DNA from: Comamonas halotolerans
Lineage (GTDB): Bacteria; Pseudomonadota; Gammaproteobacteria; Burkholderiales; Burkholderiaceae_C
Length of the DNA stretch: 64,000 bases
NCBI RefSeq assembly: GCF_030162935.1
Contig: NZ_JASAUZ010000073.1
Location: 62,001-126,000 of the forward strand
Direction: 5' to 3'
Below the pieces are notes generated by a model, which saw only the letters and a list, made by a program, of their open reading frames with translations, had not been told where the DNA came from and did not search any database. This document shows, one piece after another, positions 44,109 through 53,432 of this stretch; the stretch's first letter is position 1, and the number at the start of each line of letters is the position of its first letter. The position numbers were made by a program, and so were the translations under genes.

Positions 44109-45875
44109 TTAACTGGCTTGGGCCATTGTGGCTATTCTGCAGCCTTGCAATACGTCCAGTGCTGCGTTGTAGCTGCTGCTGCGCACATCCAGCAAACCCA
44201 ACACGGTGTGATAGAAATTGTCGTGGCTTAGCGCCTGATCAAGGTGATTGCGCACACACGCTTCCTGAACCGCTGTGCGTGCCAGCAAGGATCCGGGCCA
44301 CATGAGCCAGGGCACATGCTTTTGCGCCTCAGGGGCAATCACATAGGGCAGACCGTGCAGATACAGTCCGTTTTCACCCAATGATTCTCCGTGGTCCGCC
44401 AGGTAAATCAGCCCCACATCATACTGATCCTGCCGGGCCTTCAGCCAGTCAATGGTGCGTGCCACGAACAGGTCTGTTTCCACCATGCTGTTGTCATACA
44501 CATTCACCAGCTGACTGCGGCTGCAGTCTGAGGTGACGTGGGTAGTGCATTCGGGCTGGAAGTGCTTGCTTTGTGGCGAAGAGCGGCGGTAATAGGCCGG
44601 GCCGTGGCTACCCATCTGGTGGAGCACCAGCACAGTGCCTTGTTGCTTGCCATTGATGTTGGCTGTTTTCAATCGGTCACCAAGCAACTCGACCATGAGT
44701 TGATCCAGGCATTCTCCGTCTTTGCACCAGCGCTGCAAGGCAGTCTGGCTGGCCACTTTGTCGGCTTGCGCATGAGAGATGCGGTTGCACACCTCTTTAC
44801 AGCCAGCCTGGTTGTCCAGCCAGTCCACGCTCAGACCTGCCTTGTGCAGCACATCCAGCAAATTTTCGTATTCAAATTTGCGCGATTCGAAACCTTTTTT
44901 TCCAAGGTGTGAAAACATGCAAGGCACAGATGCCAGCGTATTGGTGCCGCAGGAGTGCACATTGCGCCAGTTGATGACGTGGCGTGCTTCCAGCTCAGGC
45001 GTGGTGTTGCGGGGGTAGCCATTCAGACCGAAGTGGTCGGCGCGGGTGGTTTCGCCCACAATCAGTACCAGCAGCGGCGGTTTGTGCCCGCTTGCTGCCG
45101 TGGATGCGTGCAGGATGCTGGCTGCGCGGTAGCTGCTGCCCAGAGTGGCGTCATCACTGATGCGCTGGAAGGGCCGCTTGTGCTTGAACAATGGCTTGAG
45201 TGTGACATCGCTGAACGACACGATGGTGGCCAGCGGGTTGATGAGGTAGCGAATCTCGGTGTGGTTGCGAATCAGGGGAGCCATTGGTTTGTACAGCAGC
45301 AGGCCTGCGCCCACCAGCACGCCAATGCTGGACAGCACCATGCATCCAGAACGCCATAGATCACGTTTCCAAACAGTCGGTGCAATGCGCAGGCCAGCGT
45401 AGAGCGCAGCAATCGGAAGCCCGGCATATAGAGCGATGTGCAGTAGCAAGCCGCCGCTGATCAATGCCAAACCCTCGCTGGTATTGGTTTGCAATGTGTT
45501 GCGCACCATGCTGCTGTCCATGACGATGCCGTAGTGCAGCATGAAATATTGCACGGCGGCAGCTGTCACCAGCGTCAAGCTCCAACCCGGGCGACGCAGC
45601 CTGGGCCACGATAGCAGCATGAACCACAGGTAGCTGGCAGACGTAAGCGCCAGCGCAGTCAGCAACGTTTGAAAAGGCGTGAGTGCCTGTTCGTTGGCCA
45701 GCGTTGACAACTTGTGCCACCAGGCCTGGTTCAGGCCCAAGGTACACCACAGCGCCAAAAGCAGTGCCACCCAGCGGGCAGCCATGGGGCGTTGGGCAAA
45801 GGGTAGTAATGGTGCACGTTCAGCAGCTGAAGCTGGTGCATTGCGCAGCGCTTGGGAAGAAGACAATTCAGACAT
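44109..45875 (-). CDS. eptA: Lipid A phosphoethanolamine transferase (EptA-like)
   Basis: 588 residues. Five membrane helices (about 25-215) precede a periplasmic sulfatase-fold domain. VGETTRADHFGLNGYPR contains the nucleophilic Thr and metal-binding Glu; YLADHGESLGENGLYLHG contains the Asp-His zinc pair. Several Cys pairs (SCGTN...PCMF, GCKEVC) suit periplasmic disulfides. It moves phosphoethanolamine from phosphatidylethanolamine to lipid A, lowering negative charge and polymyxin binding. The ATG at 45875 gives the usual length. Divergent from pmrAB-like genes with a repeat in between. Confidence 0.92.
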   Translation of the reverse strand: MSELSSSQALRNAPASAAERAPLLPFAQRPMAARWVALLLALWCTLGLNQAWWHKLSTLANEQALTPFQTLLTALALTSASYLWFMLLSWPRLRRPGWSLTLVTAAAVQYFMLHYGIVMDSSMVRNTLQTNTSEGLALISGGLLLHIALYAGLPIAALYAGLRIAPTVWKRDLWRSGCMVLSSIGVLVGAGLLLYKPMAPLIRNHTEIRYLINPLATIVSFSDVTLKPLFKHKRPFQRISDDATLGSSYRAASILHASTAASGHKPPLLVLIVGETTRADHFGLNGYPRNTTPELEARHVINWRNVHSCGTNTLASVPCMFSHLGKKGFESRKFEYENLLDVLHKAGLSVDWLDNQAGCKEVCNRISHAQADKVASQTALQRWCKDGECLDQLMVELLGDRLKTANINGKQQGTVLVLHQMGSHGPAYYRRSSPQSKHFQPECTTHVTSDCSRSQLVNVYDNSMVETDLFVARTIDWLKARQDQYDVGLIYLADHGESLGENGLYLHGLPYVIAPEAQKHVPWLMWPGSLLARTAVQEACVRNHLDQALSHDNFYHTVLGLLDVRSSSYNAALDVLQGCRIATMAQAS

Positions 45876-45919
45876 GGCCGCACTGTAGAAATCGGGTCTG
45901 AATATCCCCTGAAGCATCG

Positions 45920-45938
45920 GTTCAGCTACTGTTCAGCT
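45920..45938. promoter_or_regulatory. Direct repeat, probable PmrA-type binding site
   Basis: GTTCAGCT occurs twice (45920-45927 and 45931-45938), period 11. This is the spacing used by OmpR/PhoB-class regulators such as PmrA, in the intergenic region between eptA and its likely regulator. Confidence 0.6.
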
Positions 45939-45995
45939 TGGAGCGAAAAGTCGGTCACCTCTACACTGCAATCTTCACAGGTGTGGAGGCTGAAA

Positions 45996-46667
45996 GTGCG
46001 CATTTTGTTGGTGGAAGATGATCTGCCTTTGGGGCAAGCCGTTTTGGGCTATCTCAAGAGCAAGCAGTTCAGTGTGGATTGGGCGCAGAGCCTGGAGCAA
46101 GCTCGCGCTTTTGTATCCACCATGCATTACGCAGCGGTGCTTTTGGATTTGAACCTGCCTGATGGTGAAGGATTGAATTTGCTGCCTGCGCTCAGCGCAA
46201 GCTCCCGTAGTGCCGAGGATCGCCCGACGGTGATTGTGGTGACTGCGCGCGATCAGGTCAGCGATCGCATACGCGGGCTGGATGCTGGAGCTGACGACTA
46301 TCTGGTCAAGCCCTATGACCCGGAAGAGTTGCTGGCACGTTTACGTGCGGTGGAACGTCGAAAGGGCGCGCAGCGCTCTTCGGTGCTGCACAGTGCAGAC
46401 ATCGCCATTGATCTGGCTCGGGAGTCGGTGCGCAAAGGGATGCTGCCTGTGGTGCTGACACCCAAGGAGTGGGCCTTGCTGCGGGTGCTGGCCAGCCGAC
46501 CGGGGCAAATATTTACGCGTGAAAGATTGCAGGAAGCCCTGTACCAATGGGATGAAAGCAGTGACAGCAACACGCTGGAGGTCTTTATCAGTCGCTTGCG
46601 TCGCAAGCTGGGCAGTGCATTGATTGAGACAGTACGTGGAACAGGCTATCGCCTGGTGGCGCAATGA
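45996..46667 (+). CDS. PmrA/QseB-like response regulator
   Basis: 223 residues from a GTG at 45996 with GGAGG six bases upstream. Receiver: VRILLVEDDLPLGQAVLGYL, phosphorylated Asp in LLDLNLPDGEG, VKPYDPEELLAR. The OmpR-class winged helix follows (LTPKEWALLRVLASRPGQIFTRERL, VFISRLRRKLG, IETVRGTGYRL). It resembles PmrA/BasR and QseB, which share ancestry. Divergent from eptA, with a period-11 direct repeat between. Its stop overlaps the kinase start by four bases. Confidence 0.9.
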   Translation: MRILLVEDDLPLGQAVLGYLKSKQFSVDWAQSLEQARAFVSTMHYAAVLLDLNLPDGEGLNLLPALSASSRSAEDRPTVIVVTARDQVSDRIRGLDAGADDYLVKPYDPEELLARLRAVERRKGAQRSSVLHSADIAIDLARESVRKGMLPVVLTPKEWALLRVLASRPGQIFTRERLQEALYQWDESSDSNTLEVFISRLRRKLGSALIETVRGTGYRLVAQ

Positions 46668-48118
46668 CACGAGTGAATAAAGCTTCCCAAAGCCTTGTGC
46701 AGCGCCTGGCGCGCTCCCTGATCACGGCAGTCCTGGCTGTCTGGTTGTTGAGCACAGCGCTTGTGGCCTGGTATGTGGACCGGCAAATTCAGGACAACTT
46801 TGATGTGGAGTTGATTGAAAGTGCGCACCGCCAGCTTTATCCAGCCTTGCTGGAGCTGCAGATCATTCAGCCTCCGCACAGCGCAGCGGCTGCGCTGCAG
46901 CCACTGACAGGTGGTGATCCGCAAGTCATGGGTGAGCTGCCCGGGTCTAATCATTCCGAACCTCTGCTTTTGCAGCTGCGTCATCGTGATGGGCAGGTGT
47001 TGCTCAGAACGCAAGCTACGCCAGCTTCGCCCTTTGCTGTGCCACTGAAAGCTGGTTTTTATGACACCCCGGACTTCAGGGTGTTCAGCCTGTATGACGA
47101 GCAGTATCAGGTGTGGCTGCAGCTGGCAGATCCACTGGAGGAGCGTAGCGAAACCAGCCAGCGTACGGTCACGGGGCTGGTGATAGTGCTGCTTGTCATG
47201 CTGCCTGTGATGGCCTGGCTGATTACGGCCGTTGCGCGTCGTGAATTGCGCTTTGTGGGAGATCTGCAAAAACAGATCAGTGCGCGCAATGGGCGTAACT
47301 TGCAAGCTTTGGAGGTGCATGCCATGCCGCAGGAGTTGCGTACTGTAGGCGAGGGCGTCAACCAACTGCTGGAACGTCTAAGCGAAGCGCTCAACGTCGA
47401 GCGTTCGCTGGCATCCAATGCGGCCCACGAGCTGCGCACCCCGCTGGCCGAGGTACGCTTGCGCCTGCATACCGCAGTGGAGCAAGCACAGCAGCATGAC
47501 GGCAGTACCACGCAGACTCAGGAAGCTGCAGTCCCTTTGGCAGAAGTAAAAGCGGCTTTGCAGTCACTGGAAATTTTGAGCCACCGCACCGAGCGTTTGC
47601 TGCAGCTATCGCGCGCAGAAGGCGGTGACCGCGCACACTTTGCGCGTGTGAATCTGGTAGAGCTGGCAGCGCAAGTAGCACAGACTTTTTGGCAGCAAAA
47701 CCAAGCACAAAAACGCCTGGATCTCATTACGCCCGATGCACATGATGCCGTCTGGGTGTGGGGGGATATCGACAGCCTTGCCATCGTGCTGCGCAACCTG
47801 ATTGACAACGCATTGCGCCACAGCGATGGGTGGGTGACGCTGGAAGTGCTTGCAGCACCCCAGGCCGCCTTGGTGGTGAGAGACAGTGGTGCTGGGTTGA
47901 GTGCCAAGCAAATTCAGCTGATTCAGCAAAGACATGCACGCTTGGACACTCAGCACATTGGCTACGGTTTGGGGATGTCGATTGTGAAAACCATTGCTGA
48001 CAAGCATGGCGCTCAATTGGTGTTCACCTCACCGCCCCCAGGAATGCCTACTGGCTTGGAAGCGGGCCTGCGCTTTCAAGATGCAGCCAACGACGGTGAT
48101 GAGTTACGGGAGGTTTAG
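46664..48118 (+). CDS. PmrB/QseC-like sensor histidine kinase
   Basis: 484 residues. Two membrane helices (about 15-35 and 165-185) flank a periplasmic domain of about 130 residues. A HAMP-like stretch is followed by ASNAAHELRTPLAEVRLRL (phospho-acceptor His) and the ATPase N box NLIDNALRHS, G1 RDSGAGL and G2 GYGLGMSIVKTIADKHG. The sensed signal is not visible; PmrB kinases respond to iron, acid or cationic peptides. Coupled to the response regulator by an ATGA overlap. Confidence 0.88.
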   Translation: MTRVNKASQSLVQRLARSLITAVLAVWLLSTALVAWYVDRQIQDNFDVELIESAHRQLYPALLELQIIQPPHSAAAALQPLTGGDPQVMGELPGSNHSEPLLLQLRHRDGQVLLRTQATPASPFAVPLKAGFYDTPDFRVFSLYDEQYQVWLQLADPLEERSETSQRTVTGLVIVLLVMLPVMAWLITAVARRELRFVGDLQKQISARNGRNLQALEVHAMPQELRTVGEGVNQLLERLSEALNVERSLASNAAHELRTPLAEVRLRLHTAVEQAQQHDGSTTQTQEAAVPLAEVKAALQSLEILSHRTERLLQLSRAEGGDRAHFARVNLVELAAQVAQTFWQQNQAQKRLDLITPDAHDAVWVWGDIDSLAIVLRNLIDNALRHSDGWVTLEVLAAPQAALVVRDSGAGLSAKQIQLIQQRHARLDTQHIGYGLGMSIVKTIADKHGAQLVFTSPPPGMPTGLEAGLRFQDAANDGDELREV

Positions 48119-48611
48119 CTGGCGCAAGCACAATGTGTTGCGCCCCAAGCACCGATAGCCACGTTACACATCTGCAGCGCACTAATGCATTTGCTCATTG
48201 GGTGATGGCTTGGGCTCGGAGCCAATTTGCCGCTTGTTGCATTTGCTTTGCTGTTGGCTGTACTTGGGTTCCGTCAGTGGCTGGCCGAGTTGAAGCGGCC
48301 AGTTCTGCTGCGGAACCTGTGGCGTCTTCTTTGGGGGGATAAACGATGCCATTCAAGCCTCCTTTGGAACATCACCTTTCCATCTAGTGCGTGATACGTT
48401 GATACCACTGGTATTTGTAAAAATGAGGGGCGCCTAGTTTTTCAAGTGAAAGATCAAGTCGATGAGCGTGTGAGTAGCTAGTGTGCATCCACTTCGTGGA
48501 ATCGTCTGTAAGCGCTGGGCTGTCACAGACGTGCGATATGTTTTCTTGCTGCGTCGTTTGATTTTTGTCAGAAGCAGTTGGTGACACCTTGGTGCGTGCT
48601 TGTGCGCAGCC
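48119..48611. other. Intergenic region, no firm gene
   Basis: About 490 bases after the sensor kinase. It may hold one small minus-strand gene (48182-48352, listed separately). Otherwise nothing is seen. Confidence 0.4.
48182..48352 (-). CDS. Possible small protein, unsupported apart from its ribosome site
   Basis: 56 residues, beginning MASFIPPKKTPQ and rich in Gln, Pro and Lys. AAAGGAGG lies five bases before the ATG at 48352, a perfect ribosome site. A second frame over the same bases is also open from a TTG next to that site and has a more natural composition, so which frame is used, if any, is unclear. Confidence 0.25.
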   Translation of the reverse strand: MASFIPPKKTPQVPQQNWPLQLGQPLTEPKYSQQQSKCNKRQIGSEPKPSPNEQMH

Positions 48612-49157
48612 TTAGTGGAGCGTGCTGTCGTGGGGCATGCGTGTTTGCAGGATATGTTGCGCGGCTTCAATTTCTTCCATTTCTGGAAAGCTGCGTAACT
48701 GGCAGATACGCTGACCGCCCAGGCGCACGCCGATGAGATGAAAGATGGGCAGCGTGAAATTCTTTCCATTGAGCAACACCATCAATGCTGAGCGCGGCGC
48801 AGCCTGGCTGTCAGCATTGGGTAGCAATGCCTCCTGCACACAGATGGTGTAGCGGGGCTGGATACGGTGCTCTCGGTCAATTTGGCGTTGAATTGCAGAG
48901 CCTTCATGCAAAGCATCAGTCAGGTACTTGAGCAGCAGTTTGTTGCCTGCTGCTTGGTGCATCAATTCTGAAATGAAGTCTGCGGCCACTTCGGCTACAT
49001 GCATGCGTGCCTGAGCATCCTCGCTGGGTGATGGACTGACCAAGTACGCCATCGGCAGCAGGCGCTCTCCATTTTCAATGCGCACAGCAGCTTGTGCTGC
49101 AATATTGTGGTGCAGGTGTTTGAGAATGTACCAAGTGTTCTTGTCGAACAATGCCAT
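48612..49157 (-). CDS. Hypothetical cytoplasmic protein
   Basis: 181 residues starting MALFDKNTWYILKHLHHNIAAQ. Mixed alpha/beta character, no signal peptide or membrane helix. It has a moderately conserved look (YLVSPSPSEDAQARMHVAEVAADFISEL; LLLKYLTDALHEGSAIQRQID; YTICVQEALLP; GVRLGGQRICQLRSF). No family recognised. No Shine-Dalgarno sequence is clear before the ATG at 49157. It stands alone, divergent from phaR by about 330 bases. Confidence 0.65.
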   Translation of the reverse strand: MALFDKNTWYILKHLHHNIAAQAAVRIENGERLLPMAYLVSPSPSEDAQARMHVAEVAADFISELMHQAAGNKLLLKYLTDALHEGSAIQRQIDREHRIQPRYTICVQEALLPNADSQAAPRSALMVLLNGKNFTLPIFHLIGVRLGGQRICQLRSFPEMEEIEAAQHILQTRMPHDSTLH

Positions 49158-49488
49158 TGTGAAAGTCCAGTGAGCGTATGCATTTGTGCGTTTGAGCAAA
49201 ATTAGTGACTCAACAGTGAGCTAATGTTGAACCTAGGTCTGTGTGAAGAGGTCTCGCTTGGCTGTCAGCTATCTGGCGACCTTGTCCCTTCCTTGTAATC
49301 CAACAGAAAAGGAAAGAACTAATAGCTCAAAGCTGCTTGTCATGAGGCCTGAGTAAGCGCTTATTTTTTATAGGGGCCGAGGATGCCGCCGGCTAGGGTT
49401 AATGCTGCGCTGCGGCAAGAAAACACTTTTCTACAATGGTCTCTATACTGATCACATCCCTTTCAGGCTCTGCCACGAGAATTTGCCG
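49158..49488. other. Intergenic region between hypothetical gene and phaR
   Basis: About 330 bases that must contain divergent promoters; nothing else recognised. Confidence 0.4.
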
Positions 49489-49998
49489 ATGAGCGCACAA
49501 GAAAACACATCGTCCGCTACGACCAGCAACCAGCGTGTCATCAAAAAATACCCCAACCGCCGCTTGTATGACACGGCCACCTCCACCTACATCACATTGT
49601 CAGAGGTGAAGCAGCTGGTTATGGATCGCGAGAACATTGTGGTCAAGGATGCCAAGACTGGCGATGACCTCACTCGTTCTATCTTCCTGCAGATCATTCT
49701 GGAAGAAGAAGCTGGTGGTGCCCCTATGTTTACAGAGGCCATGCTGGCCAACATCATTCGCTTTTACGGTCACACCATGCAAGGACATATGGGCAGCTTC
49801 ATTGAAAAGAATGTGCAGATGTTCACCGACTTTCAATCCAAAATGGCGGAGCAGGGCGGTGTGGATGCCTGGGCCAAGATGATGCAGATGCCCAACCCAC
49901 TGATGCCTGCGGGCTATACCGAACAATTGCAAAAGATGCAGGAGCAGATGCAAAAGCAAACCGAGCAGATGATGGGTATGTTCGGTATCAAACGCTGA
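49489..49998 (+). CDS. phaR: Polyhydroxyalkanoate synthesis repressor PhaR
   Basis: 169 residues. RVIKKYPNRRLYDTATSTYITLSEVKQLVM is the PHB/PHA accumulation regulator DNA-binding domain; the middle MFTEAMLANIIRFYGHTMQGHM and a Met/Gln-rich helical tail bind PHA granules. PhaR represses phasin and its own gene until granules sequester it. No pha synthesis gene lies next to it, which is common. GAGAATTTGCCG precedes the ATG, a weak ribosome site. A terminator follows. Confidence 0.93.
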   Translation: MSAQENTSSATTSNQRVIKKYPNRRLYDTATSTYITLSEVKQLVMDRENIVVKDAKTGDDLTRSIFLQIILEEEAGGAPMFTEAMLANIIRFYGHTMQGHMGSFIEKNVQMFTDFQSKMAEQGGVDAWAKMMQMPNPLMPAGYTEQLQKMQEQMQKQTEQMMGMFGIKR

Positions 49999-50019
49999 AC
50001 TTGGCAATTCCGAAAAATG

Positions 50020-50043
50020 ACGGGCCTTAGCGCCCGTTTTTAC
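50020..50043 (+). terminator. Terminator of phaR
   Basis: ACGGGC pairs with GCCCGT around a six-base loop, then TTTTT. Confidence 0.75.
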
Positions 50044-50195
50044 GTTTGCAAATGGCTTAAGCTTGGTTTTGCAGCGTGCATTGGGCATGAAAAAAGGCGA
50101 CTCGCTAAAATCGCTGATTGATTTCGCCGACCAGAGTGCTTCACCTCTGCGCGCGGTCATGCGCAGCTGGCGCAATCCCCACACGTATTCACACA

Positions 50196-51581
50196 ATGAC
50201 AACCGAAAACAGCGCCCCCAAGGTGGGCTTTGTGTCTCTGGGCTGCCCCAAGGCACTGACTGACTCTGAACTGATCCTCACGCAGCTGAGTGCCGAGGGT
50301 TACCAGACTTCCAAGACCTTCGAAGGTGCAGATCTGGTGATCGTCAACACCTGCGGATTTATTGACGATGCAGTCAAGGAAAGCCTGGACACCATTGGTG
50401 AGGCACTGGCCACCAACGGCAAGGTGATTGTGACGGGTTGCCTGGGTGCCAAGGCTGGCAAAGAGGGCGGGGCCTCCATGGTGGCGGAAGTACATCCCAG
50501 TGTGTTGGCAGTCACTGGTCCGCATGCCACGCAAGAAGTAATGGATGCAGTGCACACTCACTTGCCCAAGCCACATGATCCTTTCTTGGATTTAGTGCCA
50601 GGCAGTTTTGGCGATGCAGGTATCAAGCTGACGCCCAAGCACTATGCGTACCTGAAAATTTCTGAAGGCTGCAACCACCGTTGCACGTTCTGCATCATCC
50701 CCTCCATGCGTGGCGACCTGGTTTCGCGCCCGATTGGTGATGTGCTCAAGGAAGCCAAGGCGCTGTTTGAAGGTGGTGTGAAAGAGTTGCTGGTGATTAG
50801 CCAGGACACCTCTGCCTACGGAGTAGACGTCAAATACCGCACAGGTTTCTGGGATGGAAAGCCCGTCAAGACGCGCATGCTGGAGTTGGCTGATGAGCTG
50901 GGCAAGCTGGCTCAGCAACACGGTGCCTGGGTGCGTTTGCACTACGTCTATCCCTATCCCACGGTGGACAATGTGTTGCCATTGATGGCAGAAGGCAAGA
51001 TATTGCCGTATCTGGATGTGCCGCTGCAGCATAGCCATCCCGAAGTACTCAAGCGCATGAAGCGCCCCGCATCTGGAGAGAAGAATCTGGACCGCATCCG
51101 CGAATGGCGCAAGATCTGCCCTGAGCTGGTGATCCGCTCCACATTCATCGCAGGCTTCCCTGGCGAAACCGAAGAAGAGTTTGAGCACCTGCTGGACTTC
51201 ATCCGCGAAGCCGAAATCGACCGTGCAGGCTGCTTTGCCTATAGCCCTGTGGAAGGTGCAACGGCGAATGAGCTGCCGGGCATGCTGCCCGAAGACGTGC
51301 GTGAGGCACGCCGTGCGCGCTTTATGGAAGTGGCTGAAGAAGTCTCCACCAAGCGCTTGCAGCGTCGCGTGGGCCAGGTCATGAAAGTGCTGGTCGACAA
51401 GTCTGTCGGATTGGGCAAAAAGGGCGGTGTTGGCCGGACCTATGCTGATGCGCCAGAGATTGATGGCGTGGTGCATATTCAGCCACCAGAAAAGGCCAGC
51501 AAGACCTACAAAACCGGCGATTTGATCAGCGTGCGCATTCTTGCGGTGCAGGGTCACGATTTGGTAGGTATTCCAGTTTGA
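50196..51581 (+). CDS. rimO: Ribosomal protein S12 methylthiotransferase RimO
   Basis: 461 residues. RimO adds a methylthio group to an Asp of S12. An N-terminal cluster domain ([28 protein letters not shown]: three Cys) precedes the radical SAM motif [15 protein letters not shown]. The C-terminal TRAM domain holds the [11 protein letters not shown] strand. The start at 50196 is the usual one ([19 protein letters not shown]). It follows phaR on the same strand but behind a terminator. Confidence 0.95.
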   Translation: MTTENSAPKVGFVSLGCPKALTDSELILTQLSAEGYQTSKTFEGADLVIVNTCGFIDDAVKESLDTIGEALATNGKVIVTGCLGAKAGKEGGASMVAEVHPSVLAVTGPHATQEVMDAVHTHLPKPHDPFLDLVPGSFGDAGIKLTPKHYAYLKISEGCNHRCTFCIIPSMRGDLVSRPIGDVLKEAKALFEGGVKELLVISQDTSAYGVDVKYRTGFWDGKPVKTRMLELADELGKLAQQHGAWVRLHYVYPYPTVDNVLPLMAEGKILPYLDVPLQHSHPEVLKRMKRPASGEKNLDRIREWRKICPELVIRSTFIAGFPGETEEEFEHLLDFIREAEIDRAGCFAYSPVEGATANELPGMLPEDVREARRARFMEVAEEVSTKRLQRRVGQVMKVLVDKSVGLGKKGGVGRTYADAPEIDGVVHIQPPEKASKTYKTGDLISVRILAVQGHDLVGIPV

Positions 51582-51683
51582 AGCCAAGTATCTCCGTGTA
51601 GAGCGATCCACAAGCGGGCAAACTCCTGGATTCGGTTTGCACAACCCAGATTCTATTTTTAATAGTTAAATAAAAATGAAAAT

Positions 51684-51714
51684 AAAAGAAGCCGCTGATA
51701 TAGCGGCTTCTTTT
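51684..51714. terminator. Bidirectional terminator between rimO and the Bug receptor
   Basis: AAAAGAAGCCGCT pairs with AGCGGCTTCTTTT around GATAT, T-run on each strand. It separates the convergent genes. Confidence 0.85.
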
Positions 51715-51811
51715 ATTACTTAAATATTAATTAACTATCAATCCTTGAATTTTATAAATTCAATATTGGATTTATTAACTAGCAGATGGTGTTTGTTAAG
51801 AGCCTGTCAAT

Positions 51812-52849
51812 TCAATCAAGGCTAAGGCCGGTTGCTTTTACAACTTCTTGCCATCGTTTGAGCTCTTTTTGCAGGTAAGTACCATATGCTTCAGGTGTTG
51901 AACCTAAAGCCTCTGTGCCCTGTTGGGCCAATTTTTCCAAAACCTGAGGATCCTTAAGAGCCTTGTTCACGGAGAAATTGATTTTTTGAACTATTTCCTT
52001 GGGTGTGCCTGCTGGCAACAGCATGCCTTGCCATGCACCAGCTTCAAATCCAGGTAGGCCGGATTCAGCCATTGTTGGAACGTCAGGAAACAAGCTCATG
52101 CGCTGAGGTGTGGTTACCGCCAACAAATTCATCCGCTTGTCTTTGATGAATGGGATGACTGTGTTGATGGTGTCAGTCAAGAAGGTGACTTGTCCTCCAA
52201 CCAAAGCCAAATCAGCAGGAGCACTACCACGGAAAGGAGCGTGGGTTGCCTCAATCCCCAAAGCATTGAGCATCTGAAATGCTGCGAGATGCGTGACGTT
52301 GCCATTTCCAGCAGATCCATATGACAGCTTGTCTGCGTTTGCCTTTGCGTAAGCAAAGAATTCTTTGACATTCTTGGCTGGTACATCCTTGTGTGTGACA
52401 AGCGCCAATGGCACCACAGCTGTCAACGCTACGGGAGTTAGCTCTTTATTCAAATCGTAGGTTAATTTTTTGTATAAGGCCGGACTCAGTGCAATGGAGG
52501 AGGTGTTGTAGAGAATCGTGTAACCATCTGCTGCCGCCTTCGCAACGTAGCTGCTTCCGATATTGCCGTTAGCGCCAGGTTTGTTGTCTATAACAATGCT
52601 TTGTCCTAGTTGCTGAGACATATGCTGAGCTAACAAGCGGGCCACAATATCAGTAGGTCCACCAGGCGGGAAAGGAACAACCATAGTAATTGGTTTGGCA
52701 CTGGGCCACGTGCTCTGTGCCAACGTTGGTATTGGAAGTAATGCACAGCCAATGACCACAGCGGTAGCTAATTTAGCGAGCTTGCGTTTCTCGCATTTAT
52801 TTGCTTGCAGTTTATGAAATACGAAGGTTTTAGTAGAAATTTGCAACAT
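51812..52849 (-). CDS. Bug-family tripartite tricarboxylate transporter receptor
   Basis: 345 residues. The signal peptide has a long charged n-region before AVVIGCALLPIPTLAQ. The Bug fold is shown by TMVVPFPPGGPTDIVARLLAQ, the conserved VIDNKPGANGNIG, and FPDVPTMAESGLPGFEAGAWQGMLLPAGTP. Bug proteins bind organic acids for TctAB or other partners; no membrane genes adjoin. AAGGAG lies six bases before the ATG. The gene is more AT-rich than its neighbours and its codon choice differs. Confidence 0.9.
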   Translation of the reverse strand: MLQISTKTFVFHKLQANKCEKRKLAKLATAVVIGCALLPIPTLAQSTWPSAKPITMVVPFPPGGPTDIVARLLAQHMSQQLGQSIVIDNKPGANGNIGSSYVAKAAADGYTILYNTSSIALSPALYKKLTYDLNKELTPVALTAVVPLALVTHKDVPAKNVKEFFAYAKANADKLSYGSAGNGNVTHLAAFQMLNALGIEATHAPFRGSAPADLALVGGQVTFLTDTINTVIPFIKDKRMNLLAVTTPQRMSLFPDVPTMAESGLPGFEAGAWQGMLLPAGTPKEIVQKINFSVNKALKDPQVLEKLAQQGTEALGSTPEAYGTYLQKELKRWQEVVKATGLSLD

Positions 52850-52913
52850 GCTTGTCTCCTTGATTAAGTATTAATTGGCATGTCAGCTGATACCAGCTAA
52901 GGAAAAAATGGTA

Positions 52914-53432
52914 TTAGCTCCCTTCATCACGGCCTGCCAGAAGGCGTTTTGCGGCATAGCTCATGACCAAGACCTTTCTCTGATTCCATACATCGATACG
53001 TGAGTCGACGACGGCACGACCACTGCGCGAAGTGGGGCGAATGTCCGTAACTTCCACAACCGCTTTAACGGTGTCACCAACAACAACAGGAGCGAATATT
53101 TTTTGTTGCAGCTCGAGCATGGCTAATCCCGTCCCTTGAATCATGGACTGCAATATCAGTCCTTCAATCAGGCTGTACGTCAGCGCTCCTGGTACGGGAC
53201 GGCCTGACATAGCCGCACCTTCAAAACCTTCTTCGATAAAGATGGCCTCTAGCATGCCGGTGACCCCAATGAAATTCACGAGATCTGCTTCTGTCACTGT
53301 GCGGCTGAAGGTCTGAAAACATTGCCCAATTTGCAGGTCCTGCCAGAAAAAGCCTTGACCGAGGCGCTGCATAGCGGCTGATGGTGATTTGGCAAATTCA
53401 GCTTGAGGCATCATGTTGATTCCGTTTTTCAT
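52914..53432 (-). CDS. MaoC-like acyl dehydratase
   Basis: 172 residues with a hot-dog fold. It has the MaoC pattern: TVTEADLVNFIGVTGMLEAIF, then PGALTYSLIEGLILQSMIQGTGLAML and VGDTVKAVVEVTDIRPTSRSG. The usual Asp/His pair of R-specific enoyl-CoA hydratases is not cleanly visible, so it may be a thioesterase/hydratase-like relative. The ATG at 53432 with AAGGGA upstream overlaps the end of the CaiB gene by about 35 bases. It works on a CoA ester made by the neighbouring CaiB, by inference. Confidence 0.82.
   Translation of the reverse strand: MKNGINMMPQAEFAKSPSAAMQRLGQGFFWQDLQIGQCFQTFSRTVTEADLVNFIGVTGMLEAIFIEEGFEGAAMSGRPVPGALTYSLIEGLILQSMIQGTGLAMLELQQKIFAPVVVGDTVKAVVEVTDIRPTSRSGRAVVDSRIDVWNQRKVLVMSYAAKRLLAGRDEGS

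Noticed and set aside
50592..51644. A 350-codon open frame on the minus strand
   Set aside because: It is antisense to rimO, whose radical SAM and TRAM motifs are unambiguous.
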